From assembly GCA_052168315.1 (NCBI GenBank), contig JBQLZO010000025.1, forward strand, positions 205,685 to 269,684: a stretch of 64,000 nt of DNA, in the 5' to 3' direction. Shown piece after piece: positions 41,070 to 50,140 of the stretch (position 1 is its first letter; the number at the start of each line of letters is the position of its first letter). The notes below the pieces were generated by a model. The model had not been told where the DNA came from. It made no database searches and saw only the letters and a list, made by a program, of their open reading frames with translations. The DNA is from JBQLZO01 sp052168315. Lineage in GTDB: Bacteria; Planctomycetota; Phycisphaerae; Phycisphaerales; UBA1924. The position numbers and the translations under genes are program-made.

Positions 41070-41879
41070 TCAGCGCCGGAGCTGCCCGACTGTTCTGAGC
41101 GTGTCGTCTGCGGCCCTGATGACCTGGCTGTTCATCTCGAACGCGCGCTGCGTCCGGATGAGCCCGATCAGCTCCGCCGTCGGATCGACATTCGAATTCT
41201 CGAGGAACCCGCTCCGGATCTGGCCGAGCGGCCCGGTCCCCGCGTTGTCCACGACCGCAGGACCGGACGCGGCCGTCTCGACAAACAGCCCCTCGCCGAT
41301 CTGCTTCAGCCCCGCGGGGTTGATGAAGCCCGCCAGCTCGATCTGCCCGATGGCCTGCGGGTCCGCATCCCCGGGGAGCAGCACGAACACCTGCCCATCG
41401 GCCCGAACATCGATCCCGATCGCATCGTCGGGCACGGTGATGTTGGGCTCCAGCCGCCGCCCCTCGGAATTCGCGAGCACGATCTCGCCATCGGAATTCG
41501 TCGTGAAGTTACCCATCCGCGTGTACGCGATGCCGTTGGCGCCACGGTCATCCTCGACCCTCACCCGAAAGAACCCGCTGCCCTCGATCGCAAGGTCGAG
41601 CGGACGCTCGGTGGAGATCAGCGAGCCCTGCTTGAAGTCCAGCTGCGTCGATGCCACCTTGACCCCCAGCCCGACATACACGCCGGTGGGTCGCTGGTCG
41701 TCGTTCGCGTTCTCCACGCCGGGCAGCGCCTTCTCCTGGTACAGAAGGTCCTGGAAGTTCACGCGCGAGGACTTGAATCCGGTCGTGTTGACATTGGCGA
41801 GGTTGTTCGCGATCACGTCGAGCTGCGTGTTCAGCGCGGAGAGCCCGCTCGCGGCGGAATGGAGTGAGACGACGGCCAT
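41070..41879 (-). CDS. flgG: Flagellar distal rod protein FlgG
   Basis: A 269-residue axial protein forming the distal rod of the flagellar basal body. The N-terminus has the flagellar rod motif (LDVIANNLANVNTTGFKSSRVNFQDLLYQ, here in its two halves around ANNLANVNTTGFK), followed by the extended GVKVASTQLDFKQGSLISTERPLDLAIEGSGFF region, and the C-terminus ends in the helical SNVDPTAELIGLIRTQRAFEMNSQVI signature. Length matches the family (about 260). It lies between flgF and flgA, the common order. Confidence 0.96.
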   Translation of the reverse strand: MAVVSLHSAASGLSALNTQLDVIANNLANVNTTGFKSSRVNFQDLLYQEKALPGVENANDDQRPTGVYVGLGVKVASTQLDFKQGSLISTERPLDLAIEGSGFFRVRVEDDRGANGIAYTRMGNFTTNSDGEIVLANSEGRRLEPNITVPDDAIGIDVRADGQVFVLLPGDADPQAIGQIELAGFINPAGLKQIGEGLFVETAASGPAVVDNAGTGPLGQIRSGFLENSNVDPTAELIGLIRTQRAFEMNSQVIRAADDTLRTVGQLRR

Positions 41880-42004
41880 GTGCGATCTCCGTTGGGGTGC
41901 TACTCTGCTCAGCCAGCGATCCGCGTGCCGCGCGCCTCAGGGCGCATCGAACCAGCGGACGATGTCGAGCACGCGGTCGACGGTGAGGACGAAATACCAC
42001 ATCA

Positions 42005-42772
42005 TCAGGCGACCCTCCCGAGCCGGTTGATCGCCCTGTCCATGATGTCGTTGAACAGGCCGATCATGCGGAGATTGGACTGCGCGGAATTGGCCGCGTC
42101 GTTCACGGCCATCATCGCCTTGATCGGATCGACGCCGGAAGACTCCACATAGCCCTGCTGGATCCTCCCGCTTGCGGGGGTCATCGAAGCGCCACCGCCA
42201 CGCACGCTCAGCAGGTTCGTCCCCCGCTTGATCAGCGCCGCGTCCGGAGCGTCGGCGATCATCAGCCGCGCCACCGCGCTCCCATCCTGGCGGATCGTCC
42301 CGTCCGCATCGATGACGACCGGCAGCGCCGGGTCAAGCCTGATGGCCCGCCCGTTCGAGCCCAGCACCGGCGAACCATCCGTCGCTCGCACCAGCGTCCC
42401 CGCCGAGTTGATCGCCATGCGCCCGTCGCGGGTCAGACGCACCGCGTCCGGGCCCTCTCCGTACCGCACCGCCAGGAAGCCCCGCCCCTCGATGCCGACA
42501 TCGAGGGGGTTCCCGGTGTCGCGCAGCGGGGCCGAGGTACTGTCGACCGTGGTCGGCATCGGCATCACGCCGGCTCCCAGCCGCTCGAGCATCGCGTTGG
42601 AATCAAGGTTGTAGAGCCCATCCTCCTGCCGCGCCGTATCGCGCTGCCGGATATGGAAACGGTCGGGCTTGAACCCGACGGTGTCCACATTGGCGAGGTT
42701 GTTCGAAGCCACATCCTTTCGCGCCATCTGAGTCAGCGACGCCGATGCGGAGAGGTACATGCCGTAGATCAT
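42005..42772 (-). CDS. flgF: Flagellar proximal rod protein FlgF
   Basis: A 255-residue rod protein, paralogous to FlgG. It shows the N-terminal DVASNNLANVDTVGFKPDRF motif, the PLDVGIEGRGFLAVRYGEG core and the terminal QGYVESSGVDPIKAMMAVNDAA helix. GAGGAG lies 8 bases before the ATG at 42772. That ATG overlaps the stop of the preceding small gene (ATGA), implying translational coupling. The stop is followed by 125 bases before flgG. Confidence 0.92.
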   Translation of the reverse strand: MIYGMYLSASASLTQMARKDVASNNLANVDTVGFKPDRFHIRQRDTARQEDGLYNLDSNAMLERLGAGVMPMPTTVDSTSAPLRDTGNPLDVGIEGRGFLAVRYGEGPDAVRLTRDGRMAINSAGTLVRATDGSPVLGSNGRAIRLDPALPVVIDADGTIRQDGSAVARLMIADAPDAALIKRGTNLLSVRGGGASMTPASGRIQQGYVESSGVDPIKAMMAVNDAANSAQSNLRMIGLFNDIMDRAINRLGRVA

Positions 42773-43074
42773 GGAGCAGGCTCCTCGCTGTCCGGACGGG
42801 CACGCCGGGCTCGCCCCGGCGGCTCGATGTCCAGATCCCTCAGGATCGCGTCCACAGCCGGATCGTCCAGACCCGCGATGTCGGCCTCCGCCAGCGCGAG
42901 GTCGATCGCGGCCCCGAGCGAGGCGAGCTGCTCGGCCGCCGCGACGATCGCCGCGCCCAGCGAGCCGTCCGCGAGCATGTCGCGGCACGAACACGATCCC
43001 CTCCGAGTCCGCGCGCCATCCGGGCGGCGGCGCGGGGCGTGATCTCCGAAGAACGAACGAGACGATGCAACCAT
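42769..43074 (-). CDS. Small unknown protein, first gene of the flagellar operon
   Basis: A 101-residue protein I do not recognise. The N-terminal third is basic (FFGDHAPRRRPDGARTRRGS), and the rest is an acidic/hydrophobic helical stretch (GAAIVAAAEQLASLGAAIDLALAEADIAGL, here shown by its parts AAEQLASLG and LALAEADIAG). There is no signal peptide. An excellent ribosome-binding site (AGGAGG, 7 bases before the ATG at 43074) and a four-base overlap with flgF show it is a real gene co-expressed with the rod proteins. A sigma54-like promoter lies just upstream. A flagellar assembly or chaperone role is possible, based only on position. Confidence 0.7.
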   Translation of the reverse strand: MVASSRSFFGDHAPRRRPDGARTRRGSCSCRDMLADGSLGAAIVAAAEQLASLGAAIDLALAEADIAGLDDPAVDAILRDLDIEPPGRARRARPDSEEPAP

Positions 43075-43111
43075 CGCGTGGCCTCCTGCCGTTGGTGGTC
43101 CCGCGATGGAT

Positions 43112-43127
43112 CACAAATGGCGTGCCA
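43112..43127 (-). promoter_or_regulatory. Sigma54-type (-24/-12) promoter of the flagellar operon
   Basis: On the minus strand the sequence reads TGGCACGCCATTTGTG. It matches TGGCACG-N4-TTGCW with the GG and the second dinucleotide ten bases apart; the only departure is GT in place of GC at -12. Transcription would start near 43101, 27 bases before the first gene. Sigma54 control of rod genes is established in other flagellated bacteria. No activator-binding site could be recognised. Confidence 0.6.
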
Positions 43128-43261
43128 GACTCCGAGGCGCACGCCCTGCACCGCCCAACCGAAGCATCAGACGCCGAACCGCCTCCGCCGAACGGCGATC
43201 GACCGACGGGACGCCCCCGTATTCAGGCGAGTTCCCGGCGCAGGCCGATACTGATCATTCG

Positions 43262-44239
43262 ATGCGCGGAAACGACTTCGACAACGCAACCCGCCGGTTC
43301 ATGGCACACCTCCGGATCGAGGCGGGGCTCGCCGCGAGCACCCTGGAGGCCTACGGGCGCGACCTCCGCGAACTCTGGCAATGGCTGGAGGCGCGCGGCA
43401 TCGACACCGTCGGGGCGGTCACTCCCCGGATGATGGTCGAGCACACGGTGTGGCTGAAGCAAGAACGCGCGCTCTCGGCCGCGAGCATCGGACGGCACAT
43501 CGCCAGCCTCCGGATGTTCTTCCGATTCATGCTCTCCACACGCGTCATCGATGCTTCACCGATGGACATCGTCGAGCACCCGACCCGCTGGGAGCGCCTC
43601 CCCAGCGTCATGTCCCACGAGGGCGTGCGCCGCCTCCTCGCCTCCCCATCTCCCCCCGAGAGCGGCGATAGCAGCGCCCCGCCCCTCTGGCTCCGCGACC
43701 GCGCCCTGCTCGAACTCCTCTACGCCTGCGGCCTGCGGGCCTCCGAGGCCGCGACCCTCATGGCCGACGATGTCATGTTCGCGCTCGGCGTCGTGAAGGT
43801 CATCGGAAAGGGCGACAAGCAGCGGCTTGTCCCCTTCGGGCGCCCCTGCGAGGTCGCGATCCGCGAGTACCTCGACCTCTGCCGGCCCCGCCTCGCCGGG
43901 CGCGTCATGCTCGATGAAGATGGAACCAGGCGGGACGATGCCTCGCTCGGACACGGGCGGGATCGCGGCCGCCTGCTCCTGTCACGAACCGGCCGGCCGC
44001 TCGACCGCGTGGCCGTCTGGCAGATCGTCAAACGCCACGCAGCCCGCAGCGGCGTCGCCAAGGCGTACCCGCACCTGCTGCGCCACTCGTTCGCAACCCA
44101 CCTGCTCGCCGGCGGGGCCGACCTGCGGACCGTGCAGGAGATGCTCGGACACGCCTCGATCACCACCACGCAGGTCTACACCCATGTGGATCGCTCAGGC
44201 CTGCGCGCCACCCACCGCCGCTGCCACCCACGACCGTGA
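43262..44239 (+). CDS. Tyrosine recombinase XerC/XerD
   Basis: A 325-residue site-specific recombinase. The N-terminal SAM-like DNA-binding domain (residues 1-110: FMAHLRIEAGLAASTLEAYGRDL) precedes the catalytic domain with all six active-site residues: R159 (CGLRASE), K183 (VIGKGDK), H271 and R274 (HLLRHSFATHLL), H297 (LGHASI) and nucleophile Y306 (VYTHV). These cleave and rejoin dif sites to resolve chromosome dimers. A 25-residue insertion lies between K183 and H271. No attachment-like repeats or phage genes flank it, so a housekeeping Xer is more likely than an integrase; XerC and XerD cannot be told apart. It is divergent from the flagellar operon. Confidence 0.92.
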   Translation: MRGNDFDNATRRFMAHLRIEAGLAASTLEAYGRDLRELWQWLEARGIDTVGAVTPRMMVEHTVWLKQERALSAASIGRHIASLRMFFRFMLSTRVIDASPMDIVEHPTRWERLPSVMSHEGVRRLLASPSPPESGDSSAPPLWLRDRALLELLYACGLRASEAATLMADDVMFALGVVKVIGKGDKQRLVPFGRPCEVAIREYLDLCRPRLAGRVMLDEDGTRRDDASLGHGRDRGRLLLSRTGRPLDRVAVWQIVKRHAARSGVAKAYPHLLRHSFATHLLAGGADLRTVQEMLGHASITTTQVYTHVDRSGLRATHRRCHPRP

Positions 44240-44260
44240 TGCCCGCAGCGCCCCCGTGCC

Positions 44261-45211
44261 TCACCCGGCCAGGCGCATCGCCGGCGGGGAGTGCCCCGTC
44301 GCCGGATCGAAGATGTGCGCCCGATCGCGCCCCGCCTCCTTGGCCGCGTACAGCGCCCGATCCGCGGCCTCAACCCACGCCTCGAGATGCGCTTCCAGGT
44401 GCAGCCCCACCGTCGTGATCCCGAATGAAGCGCTGATCGGCTTCGTGATCGGTGCCGGCCACTGCGCCGCGGCCAGCAGCGCCCGGAAGCGATCGCAGAA
44501 CAGCGTCGCGTTCTCGGCGGTCGCATCCGGCATGATGATGGCGAACTCCTCGCCGCCGTACCGGCACGCCGTGTCCGCCGCGCGGACCGATCGCCGGAGC
44601 AGCGCCGCGAAGTTCTGCAGCACCGCATCACCCGTCGCGTGCCCGAAAGTGTCGTTGATCCGCTTGAAGTAGTCGATGTCGATGATCACCACCGCCAGCG
44701 AGTCCCCGGTCCGGTTCGCCGACGCGATCGCGCCCGCCAGACGCTCAGAGAAGTACAACCGGTTCCAAAGCCCCGTCAGCGGGTCGATGCGCGCGCGGTG
44801 CTCCAGCAACCGCAGCAGCCGGCTCATCCGGATCGCCGAACGCACGCGGGCCCGGATCTCGGCGACATGGAACGGCCGCAGAATGAAGTCCGTCGCGCCC
44901 CGCTCCATCGCCGTGATCAACTCCGCATCCGTCAGATCGTGCGACAGCACGATCAGCGGGATGAACGACAGCGCATCCACACCACGGATCCGGCTGATGA
45001 ACGAGAGACGATCCGGAGCAAACCGGGATGGCGCGAAAAGCACCACATGCGGCGGCGTGTCGATCGCCGCCGCGATCGCCTCGCTCTCCGATTCTGCGAC
45101 GATGATCCGGTGACCCTCCGCGCCGAGCTTGACCTGGATGGCGTGCGACGACTGCTCGTCCGGTTCGACGAGCAGGAGCGTGGCCGGGCTGGGTGAGTCC
45201 GCAGGGGTCAT
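44261..45211 (-). CDS. Diguanylate cyclase with degenerate receiver domain
   Basis: A 316-residue protein with an N-terminal receiver-like domain (residues about 10-125) and a C-terminal GGDEF domain (about 140-305). The GGDEF active site is intact (YGGEEF), and an RxxD product-inhibition site (RAAD) lies five residues before it, so it should make c-di-GMP and be feedback inhibited. In the receiver the position of the phospho-acceptor Asp reads VVLFAPSRF, without Asp, so normal phosphorylation seems impossible. It ends 22 bases from the recombinase stop, convergent. The HPt gene lies 62 bases upstream on the same strand, likely in one operon. Confidence 0.9.
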   Translation of the reverse strand: MTPADSPSPATLLLVEPDEQSSHAIQVKLGAEGHRIIVAESESEAIAAAIDTPPHVVLFAPSRFAPDRLSFISRIRGVDALSFIPLIVLSHDLTDAELITAMERGATDFILRPFHVAEIRARVRSAIRMSRLLRLLEHRARIDPLTGLWNRLYFSERLAGAIASANRTGDSLAVVIIDIDYFKRINDTFGHATGDAVLQNFAALLRRSVRAADTACRYGGEEFAIIMPDATAENATLFCDRFRALLAAAQWPAPITKPISASFGITTVGLHLEAHLEAWVEAADRALYAAKEAGRDRAHIFDPATGHSPPAMRLAG

Positions 45212-45273
45212 CGGTGCCTGTTCGCGGTTCCTCCGGATCGATGCGCCGCCCGCCGGCGCACCGGTCGGGCCAG

Positions 45274-45639
45274 TCAGACGATCGCCCTCGAGCAGAGCCC
45301 GAGCAGGTCATCGAGACGCCGCCGGACCGCATCAAGCTGTCCCTCGGCACTCTCATGGTCGATCAGCAGGCTCTCGAGCTCACCCGCGGCGCGCCCGAGG
45401 ATCTCGAAACCGAACCCGGCGGACGAGCCCTTCATCTGATGCGCAACCGTCCGCAGCCGCTCGAGATCGCCGCGCTGCCACGCCTCGGTCATATCGGCGG
45501 TGCGCTGATCAAGATGGTTCACGAACCACTCGATCAGCTCGCCCATGTCGGTGTTGGACGCAAGCGTCGAACGGATGGGCTCGCCGGACCGGGCGTCGGT
45601 CTGGGTGTGAGAGTCGCCGGTGTTGTGCTGTTGGTTCAT
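45274..45639 (-). CDS. HPt histidine phosphotransfer protein
   Basis: A 121-residue HPt protein. The conserved phosphorylatable His lies in VAHQMKGSSAGFG, the HxxKGSSxxxG signature of four-helix HPt domains, followed by ILGRAAGELESLL. The first 35 residues are polar. HPt proteins relay phosphate between the receiver of a hybrid kinase and a response regulator; the hybrid kinase at 61475-63976 has no HPt of its own and is a possible source, but it is far away. AAGGCGGA precedes the ATG at 45639. The adjacent REC-GGDEF protein lacks the acceptor Asp, so the usual partner logic does not apply directly. Confidence 0.88.
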   Translation of the reverse strand: MNQQHNTGDSHTQTDARSGEPIRSTLASNTDMGELIEWFVNHLDQRTADMTEAWQRGDLERLRTVAHQMKGSSAGFGFEILGRAAGELESLLIDHESAEGQLDAVRRRLDDLLGLCSRAIV

Positions 45640-45848
45640 GGCCGATCCGCCTTTCCAGCGCTCCACGACAACGGCGGGCGATCGCGCCACCGCGATGCCG
45701 GCCGTAAGACCGCCACGATGATTGATCGGCAATCGGATCGTCCGACTTGGCCTGGAACGCACCGCCCAGGAGCCGCACCCCATTCCGGTGCCGCCCCGGA
45801 CCCGCATCCGCCGCCCGCTCCCAGGGAACGACGCACGAGCACCGTCGC

Positions 45849-46337
45849 TCAGGAGCCCGGCGCATCCGGCGAAGCGATGTTCGATCGCAGCATCCAGTGG
45901 TGCTTCTCGAGCGAGCCCACCGTCCCGATGATCAGGTCCTCGGTGATCGGATCGAGCTCTCCGAGCCGCGGGAGCCCCGCACGCAGCCCCTCGATCGTGG
46001 CCCCCAGCAGCGCCGCCACTCCCCGCACGCTCTTCTCGACGGTCAGAAAACCGGGCTCCAACCGCCCGATCCTCGACTTGTCCGACACCGTCTCGGCCCG
46101 CCCATCGGCCGGATGACCGAGCGCCGCGATGCGCTCGGCGATCTCATCGCCCCGCGCCCGCGCTTCATCGATGATCGCATCGAGCTGCTCGTGCACCGCG
46201 ATGAACCCCTCGCCCAGAAGGTTCCAGTGCGCCTGCTTGCCCGCGAGCGACAGATCGATCAGGTCCACCAAGTTGGACTGCAGGATCGACACCTGCTCAG
46301 CGCGGTTCTTGTCCGAGAGCGTGAACAACTCTGCCAT
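45849..46337 (-). CDS. dps: Dps family DNA-binding/ferritin-like protein
   Basis: A 162-residue ferritin-like protein. The ferroxidase residues of Dps appear in KQAHWNLLG (His) and HEQLDAIIDEARARGDEIAERIAALG (Asp/Glu cluster), in the right spacing, and a C-terminal helix LEKHHWMLRSNI completes the fold. Dps protects DNA by oxidising iron with hydrogen peroxide and storing it. The short Lys-poor N-terminus suggests weak DNA binding. GGAGGG lies about 10 bases before the ATG at 46337. It lies 209 bases upstream of the HPt gene on the same strand. Confidence 0.9.
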   Translation of the reverse strand: MAELFTLSDKNRAEQVSILQSNLVDLIDLSLAGKQAHWNLLGEGFIAVHEQLDAIIDEARARGDEIAERIAALGHPADGRAETVSDKSRIGRLEPGFLTVEKSVRGVAALLGATIEGLRAGLPRLGELDPITEDLIIGTVGSLEKHHWMLRSNIASPDAPGS

Positions 46338-46432
46338 GGCCGGATGCCCTCCCACGGGTCGGTACGGATGCTGCGGTCTCGCTCCGCAACACTATGCGTC
46401 TCGCCGTGGATGAGCGCCCCGGGGCCAAGCCA

Positions 46433-48463
46433 TCAGGCCGCCCGCACCCGCTCCCCGCCCGACGATGCGCCCGCGCCGGGGGCGCTGGCCCCGCTCGCAT
46501 CCGGCCCGCCCGTGCACCACTCCTCGATGATGTTGATGATCCCATCCCGCGGATTCGTGCACAGCTCGGCCTTCTCGATGTACGCCGATGCCCCCGCCGA
46601 CAGGCAGTGCTGCGCCTCACCCTCCTGGGCCGTGACGACGATCACCGGAAGCGACTGCGGCGCGTGCGCCCTGATCCAGGCGATCACATCGAGCCCCGAC
46701 ATACCGGGCAGCCCAAGGTCGCTGAGGATGGCGTCTGGCACGCCCCCATCGCGGATCTCCTCCTTGAGCCGCCGGATGGCCTCCTCGCCCGAAGCGGCGA
46801 TGTCGATCGTCAGACCCGGGATCGACCTGCCCATCATCGCGATCAGCATCGCGTGCATCGGATCATCCTCGATCAGCAGGATCCGGTGGGCCCGATGCTG
46901 CATCCGCTCCCCGCCATCGCCATTGGCGCCCGAGCGCTGCGACCCGTTGGATCCCGAACGCGTCCCGCCGACCCTGGGCGAGAACACGCGCACGCAGTTC
47001 CGCCCGGCCTTCTTCGCCGCGTACACCGCCTTGTCAGCCGAGAGCAAGAGCTGCTCCGCGTTCTTGAACACGCCGCCGTTGGCCTGGTCGAACGCCGCGA
47101 CCCCGACGCTGACCGTCACCGGCAGCTCATCGACTCCCGCGCCGGAGCCGCGCACATCGAACGCTCCCGACTCGATCGCGCGCCGGAGCGCTTCGCCCGC
47201 GAGCCCGGCCCGCTTCCGATCGTGCCCGGGAAGAATGACCGCGAACTCCTCGCCGCCGTATCGATAGACCGTCCCGCCCGCGGGCGTCGCCTGCTGGGCC
47301 CGCCGGGCCAGTTCGACCAGGACGATGTCGCCGGCCTTGTGCCCGTGTGTGTCGTTGACCGCCTTGAAACGATCGGCATCAAAGAACAGAACCGCCATCG
47401 GCCGCCCGCTCGCCCGGGCCCGCTCGAACAGCTCGCTCAGATCCTGGTCGAAGGCCGCGCGATTGTGCGCGCCCGTGAGCGCATCGTACTTCGTGGCGTG
47501 CCGCAGCTCCTGGTTCATCCGCTCCAGATCGCTCGTGCGCCGGTCGGATTCGATCTGGTTCCGCAGCAGCAGCTCGCTGGCGCTGGCAAGCACCGCATCG
47601 GGATCGATCTTGTCCCCGATGTCGATCTTGAACGACGCCGAGAGCTCCTCGGCCCCCGCCGCCGCCTCACGCACCACCTGCTCCCACTTGCCATCCGCCA
47701 GCGCGGGGTGCCCGCCCGCCGCCGCGAGATTCCGCCCCGCCTCCGGCGCGGGCTCGCCGGCGAGCAACTCAGCCGTCAGCGATGCGAGTTCGATCGCGCC
47801 GATCATTCCCGCGTGCTCCGCATCGGCCTCGTGCGTCGCGTGGTGGCACCGGACCGCCTCACAGATCGACTCGGGCAGACGCCACATCTCGCACAGCCTG
47901 CCCCCCACCATCGCGTGATCGAACCCGAAGGCCTTCACCTCGGCCTCGATCGTCTGAGCGTGCGGCAGCCCCGCGATGACCCGCTCGTACTCGTCCCCGA
48001 GCGTGGCGTAAAGGGCCAGCACGCCGATGTCCTGCATGAGCGCGGCGATGAACGCATCATCCGCCTCCACGCCACCCAGCGTCTCCGCAAACAGCCGCGC
48101 AGCGCACGCCGACTGGATTGCACGACGCCAGTGCGCAACAAGGTCGAACGCCGGCTCTTCGGTCTCCGAAGGCCCGAAGGTGTCCACCAGGCTGAACGAG
48201 AGCACCAGCGTCTTGACGGTGTTCATCCCGAGATAGCCCATCGCACGATCGATCGACGCGACCGGCTTCGTCAGCCCGTAGTAGCTCGAATTCACCGTCT
48301 TGAGGATCCGACCGGCCATCGCCTGATCCAACGAGACAGTCGATGCGATCTCGCTCAGCGGCACATCGGGCACCCCGGCCAGTTCGAGAACACGCACCGC
48401 CACCGCGGGGAGCGTCGGGAGCGCCGGATTCTGGAGAATGCGTTTGAGCTGGTCTTCGGACAT
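46433..48463 (-). CDS. HDOD-GGDEF-receiver signalling protein
   Basis: A 676-residue protein with a HDOD domain (about 1-200: LPTLPAVAVRVLELA, SLDQAMAGRILKTVNSSYYG), a GGDEF domain (about 350-515; intact YGGEEF at the active site) and a C-terminal receiver (about 555-665) with acceptor Asp in LSDLGLPGMSG and conserved Thr and Lys. The GGDEF lacks the RxxD inhibitory site found in its neighbour. A C-terminal receiver behind a cyclase is unusual; receivers usually precede output domains. It could be switched by phosphorylation, perhaps via the nearby HPt protein. An AGGAG site precedes the ATG at 48463. The 312 bases upstream hold only a hflX-terminator-like hairpin. Confidence 0.9.
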   Translation of the reverse strand: MSEDQLKRILQNPALPTLPAVAVRVLELAGVPDVPLSEIASTVSLDQAMAGRILKTVNSSYYGLTKPVASIDRAMGYLGMNTVKTLVLSFSLVDTFGPSETEEPAFDLVAHWRRAIQSACAARLFAETLGGVEADDAFIAALMQDIGVLALYATLGDEYERVIAGLPHAQTIEAEVKAFGFDHAMVGGRLCEMWRLPESICEAVRCHHATHEADAEHAGMIGAIELASLTAELLAGEPAPEAGRNLAAAGGHPALADGKWEQVVREAAAGAEELSASFKIDIGDKIDPDAVLASASELLLRNQIESDRRTSDLERMNQELRHATKYDALTGAHNRAAFDQDLSELFERARASGRPMAVLFFDADRFKAVNDTHGHKAGDIVLVELARRAQQATPAGGTVYRYGGEEFAVILPGHDRKRAGLAGEALRRAIESGAFDVRGSGAGVDELPVTVSVGVAAFDQANGGVFKNAEQLLLSADKAVYAAKKAGRNCVRVFSPRVGGTRSGSNGSQRSGANGDGGERMQHRAHRILLIEDDPMHAMLIAMMGRSIPGLTIDIAASGEEAIRRLKEEIRDGGVPDAILSDLGLPGMSGLDVIAWIRAHAPQSLPVIVVTAQEGEAQHCLSAGASAYIEKAELCTNPRDGIINIIEEWCTGGPDASGASAPGAGASSGGERVRAA

Positions 48464-48672
48464 GTGCGGGTGGACTCCTGTGGGGACAGCAACCAACTTG
48501 GACGCAATGCAGCATCCTCGCCGGGGCTCCAGCCGCGCCGGGCGCGGACTGAGCGACAACCTCGATCCGGCATCATGGCCAGGGTTCTCATCGTTCAGAT
48601 CCGGGCGCGCGATCGCTCAAAGCAGCGCGGATCACCCGACAACAGCGCACGACCCCACCGCGCAGCACCTCA

Positions 48673-48698
48673 CCCGCCCCCACGATCCGGGGGGCGGG
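48673..48698 (-). terminator. GC-rich hairpin beyond hflX
   Basis: An 8-bp stem (48673-48680 with 48691-48698, 10-base loop) lies about 80 bases past the hflX stop. There is no T tract on the minus strand, so this is a weak terminator candidate. Confidence 0.3.
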
Positions 48699-48775
48699 CG
48701 GGTCCGAGAGCGCCAGCCCACAGCCCGGGAGACCCGAAGCGCCGCACCGCCATCGGAGCCACGACGCGGCGACGG

Positions 48776-50140
48776 TCAGCCGAGCGGCGCCTCAAGCTCC
48801 CTGATCGCGGAGCACGCCGATCGGAGCCGCGCCAACTCACGATCACCGACCAGACAGCGCAGCCGCACCGACCCGTTGTCGTACGCGCGATCGAGGACCT
48901 CGGCGCGCTTCTCGATCCGATCGATGAACTTCGAATCGCGCGCGGGAATCTCGAGCAGCCGCTCCCGGATGGTGCCGAGCGTCGCGGCGCGGACACGCCG
49001 CACCAGCTCACCATGCCCCATGCCGCCGGACTCGATCGCGGAGATCGGGATCGAACCCGGAATCCGATTCTGCCACACCAGCAGCTCCGTCCGGTCGCGG
49101 AGAAGATCAACCTTGTTCAGCAGATGGATGATCTCCGGCCGCTGATAGGCCCGCCCCTCTCGCTTCTCACGCTGCTCAACCTCGTTGAACAGCTCGTGCA
49201 GCGTGGTGCCGACGGTCCGCTCGTGGATCTCGCACGCCGGATCGGACACATCGAGCACGACCAGCAGCAGGTCGGCGCGCGTCGCCTCCTCCAGCGTCGC
49301 GCGGAACGACGCGATCAGGTTGTGCGGAAGATCGCGCACGAACCCGACGGTGTCCGAGAGCAGCACCGTCAGGCCCCGCCCGAGGTGCCACTCCTGCGTC
49401 TTGGTCGAGAGCGTCGCGAAAAGGCGGTCATCGGCGTAGGCACCGGCGGCAGTGAGCGTGTTGAACAGCGTCGACTTGCCCGCGTTCGTGTACCCGACCA
49501 AACCGACCGTGAAGAAATCGGTGTTCCGCGTGAACACCTCGCGGGCCTTCCGCTCGTGGATCTTCGCCAGCTCCCGCCGAAGCACGGTCTTCTTCTTCTG
49601 CACGAGACGCCGGTCGATCTCGAGCTGCTGCTCGCCCGGACCGCGCGTCCCGACGCCCGCGATCGCGCCCGCCCCCACGATCCGCTCGAGGTGGGACCAC
49701 ATCGCCCGCAGCCGCGGATAGGTGTACTCCAGCTGCGCGTACTCCACCGCCAGCTTCGCCTCGGCCGTCGTCGCACGCTGCGCGAAGATGTCCAGGATCA
49801 GCTCCGAGCGATCCAGGATCTTCTTCTCCACCACCTGCTCGATCGCCGCGATCTGCTTCGGCGACAACTCGTGGTCGAAGATCACCACCGCGGCGTCGAG
49901 CTCCGCGGCCATCGCCTTGAGCTCCTCCAGCTTGCCGCGCCCCATGTAGGTGCCCGCCTCGGGGATGTTGCGATTCTGGACGATCTCACCGACCGGAATC
50001 GCCCCCGCCGACGCCGCGAGGCTCCGCAGCTCGCCGAGCGGATCGCGCTCATCAAAGACCGACTCCGGAAGGTGCACCGCCGCGAGGATGGCCCGTTCCG
50101 CGGCGACATTCAAATTCTGGCGTTCCTTGGGTTCTGGCAT
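48776..50140 (-). CDS. hflX: GTPase HflX
   Basis: A 454-residue GTPase of the Obg-HflX class. The N-terminal nucleotide-binding glycine-rich domain contains GTYMGRGKLEEL and VVIFDHELSPKQ, followed by RTELILDIFAQRA-type and GPGEQQLEIDRRLV stretches, then the G domain with G1 LVGYTNAGKSTLFN, G3 DTVGFVRDLPH and G4 NKVDLL. HflX binds stalled 50S/70S ribosomes and splits them after stress. The C-terminus (ELEAPLG) is slightly shortened. GGAGGA lies about 10 bases before the ATG at 50140. Confidence 0.95.
   Translation of the reverse strand: MPEPKERQNLNVAAERAILAAVHLPESVFDERDPLGELRSLAASAGAIPVGEIVQNRNIPEAGTYMGRGKLEELKAMAAELDAAVVIFDHELSPKQIAAIEQVVEKKILDRSELILDIFAQRATTAEAKLAVEYAQLEYTYPRLRAMWSHLERIVGAGAIAGVGTRGPGEQQLEIDRRLVQKKKTVLRRELAKIHERKAREVFTRNTDFFTVGLVGYTNAGKSTLFNTLTAAGAYADDRLFATLSTKTQEWHLGRGLTVLLSDTVGFVRDLPHNLIASFRATLEEATRADLLLVVLDVSDPACEIHERTVGTTLHELFNEVEQREKREGRAYQRPEIIHLLNKVDLLRDRTELLVWQNRIPGSIPISAIESGGMGHGELVRRVRAATLGTIRERLLEIPARDSKFIDRIEKRAEVLDRAYDNGSVRLRCLVGDRELARLRSACSAIRELEAPLG

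Noticed and set aside
43262..44239. Phage or integrative-element integrase
   Set aside because: The recombinase is Xer-like in size and motifs, and no attachment repeats, excisionase or mobile genes flank it.
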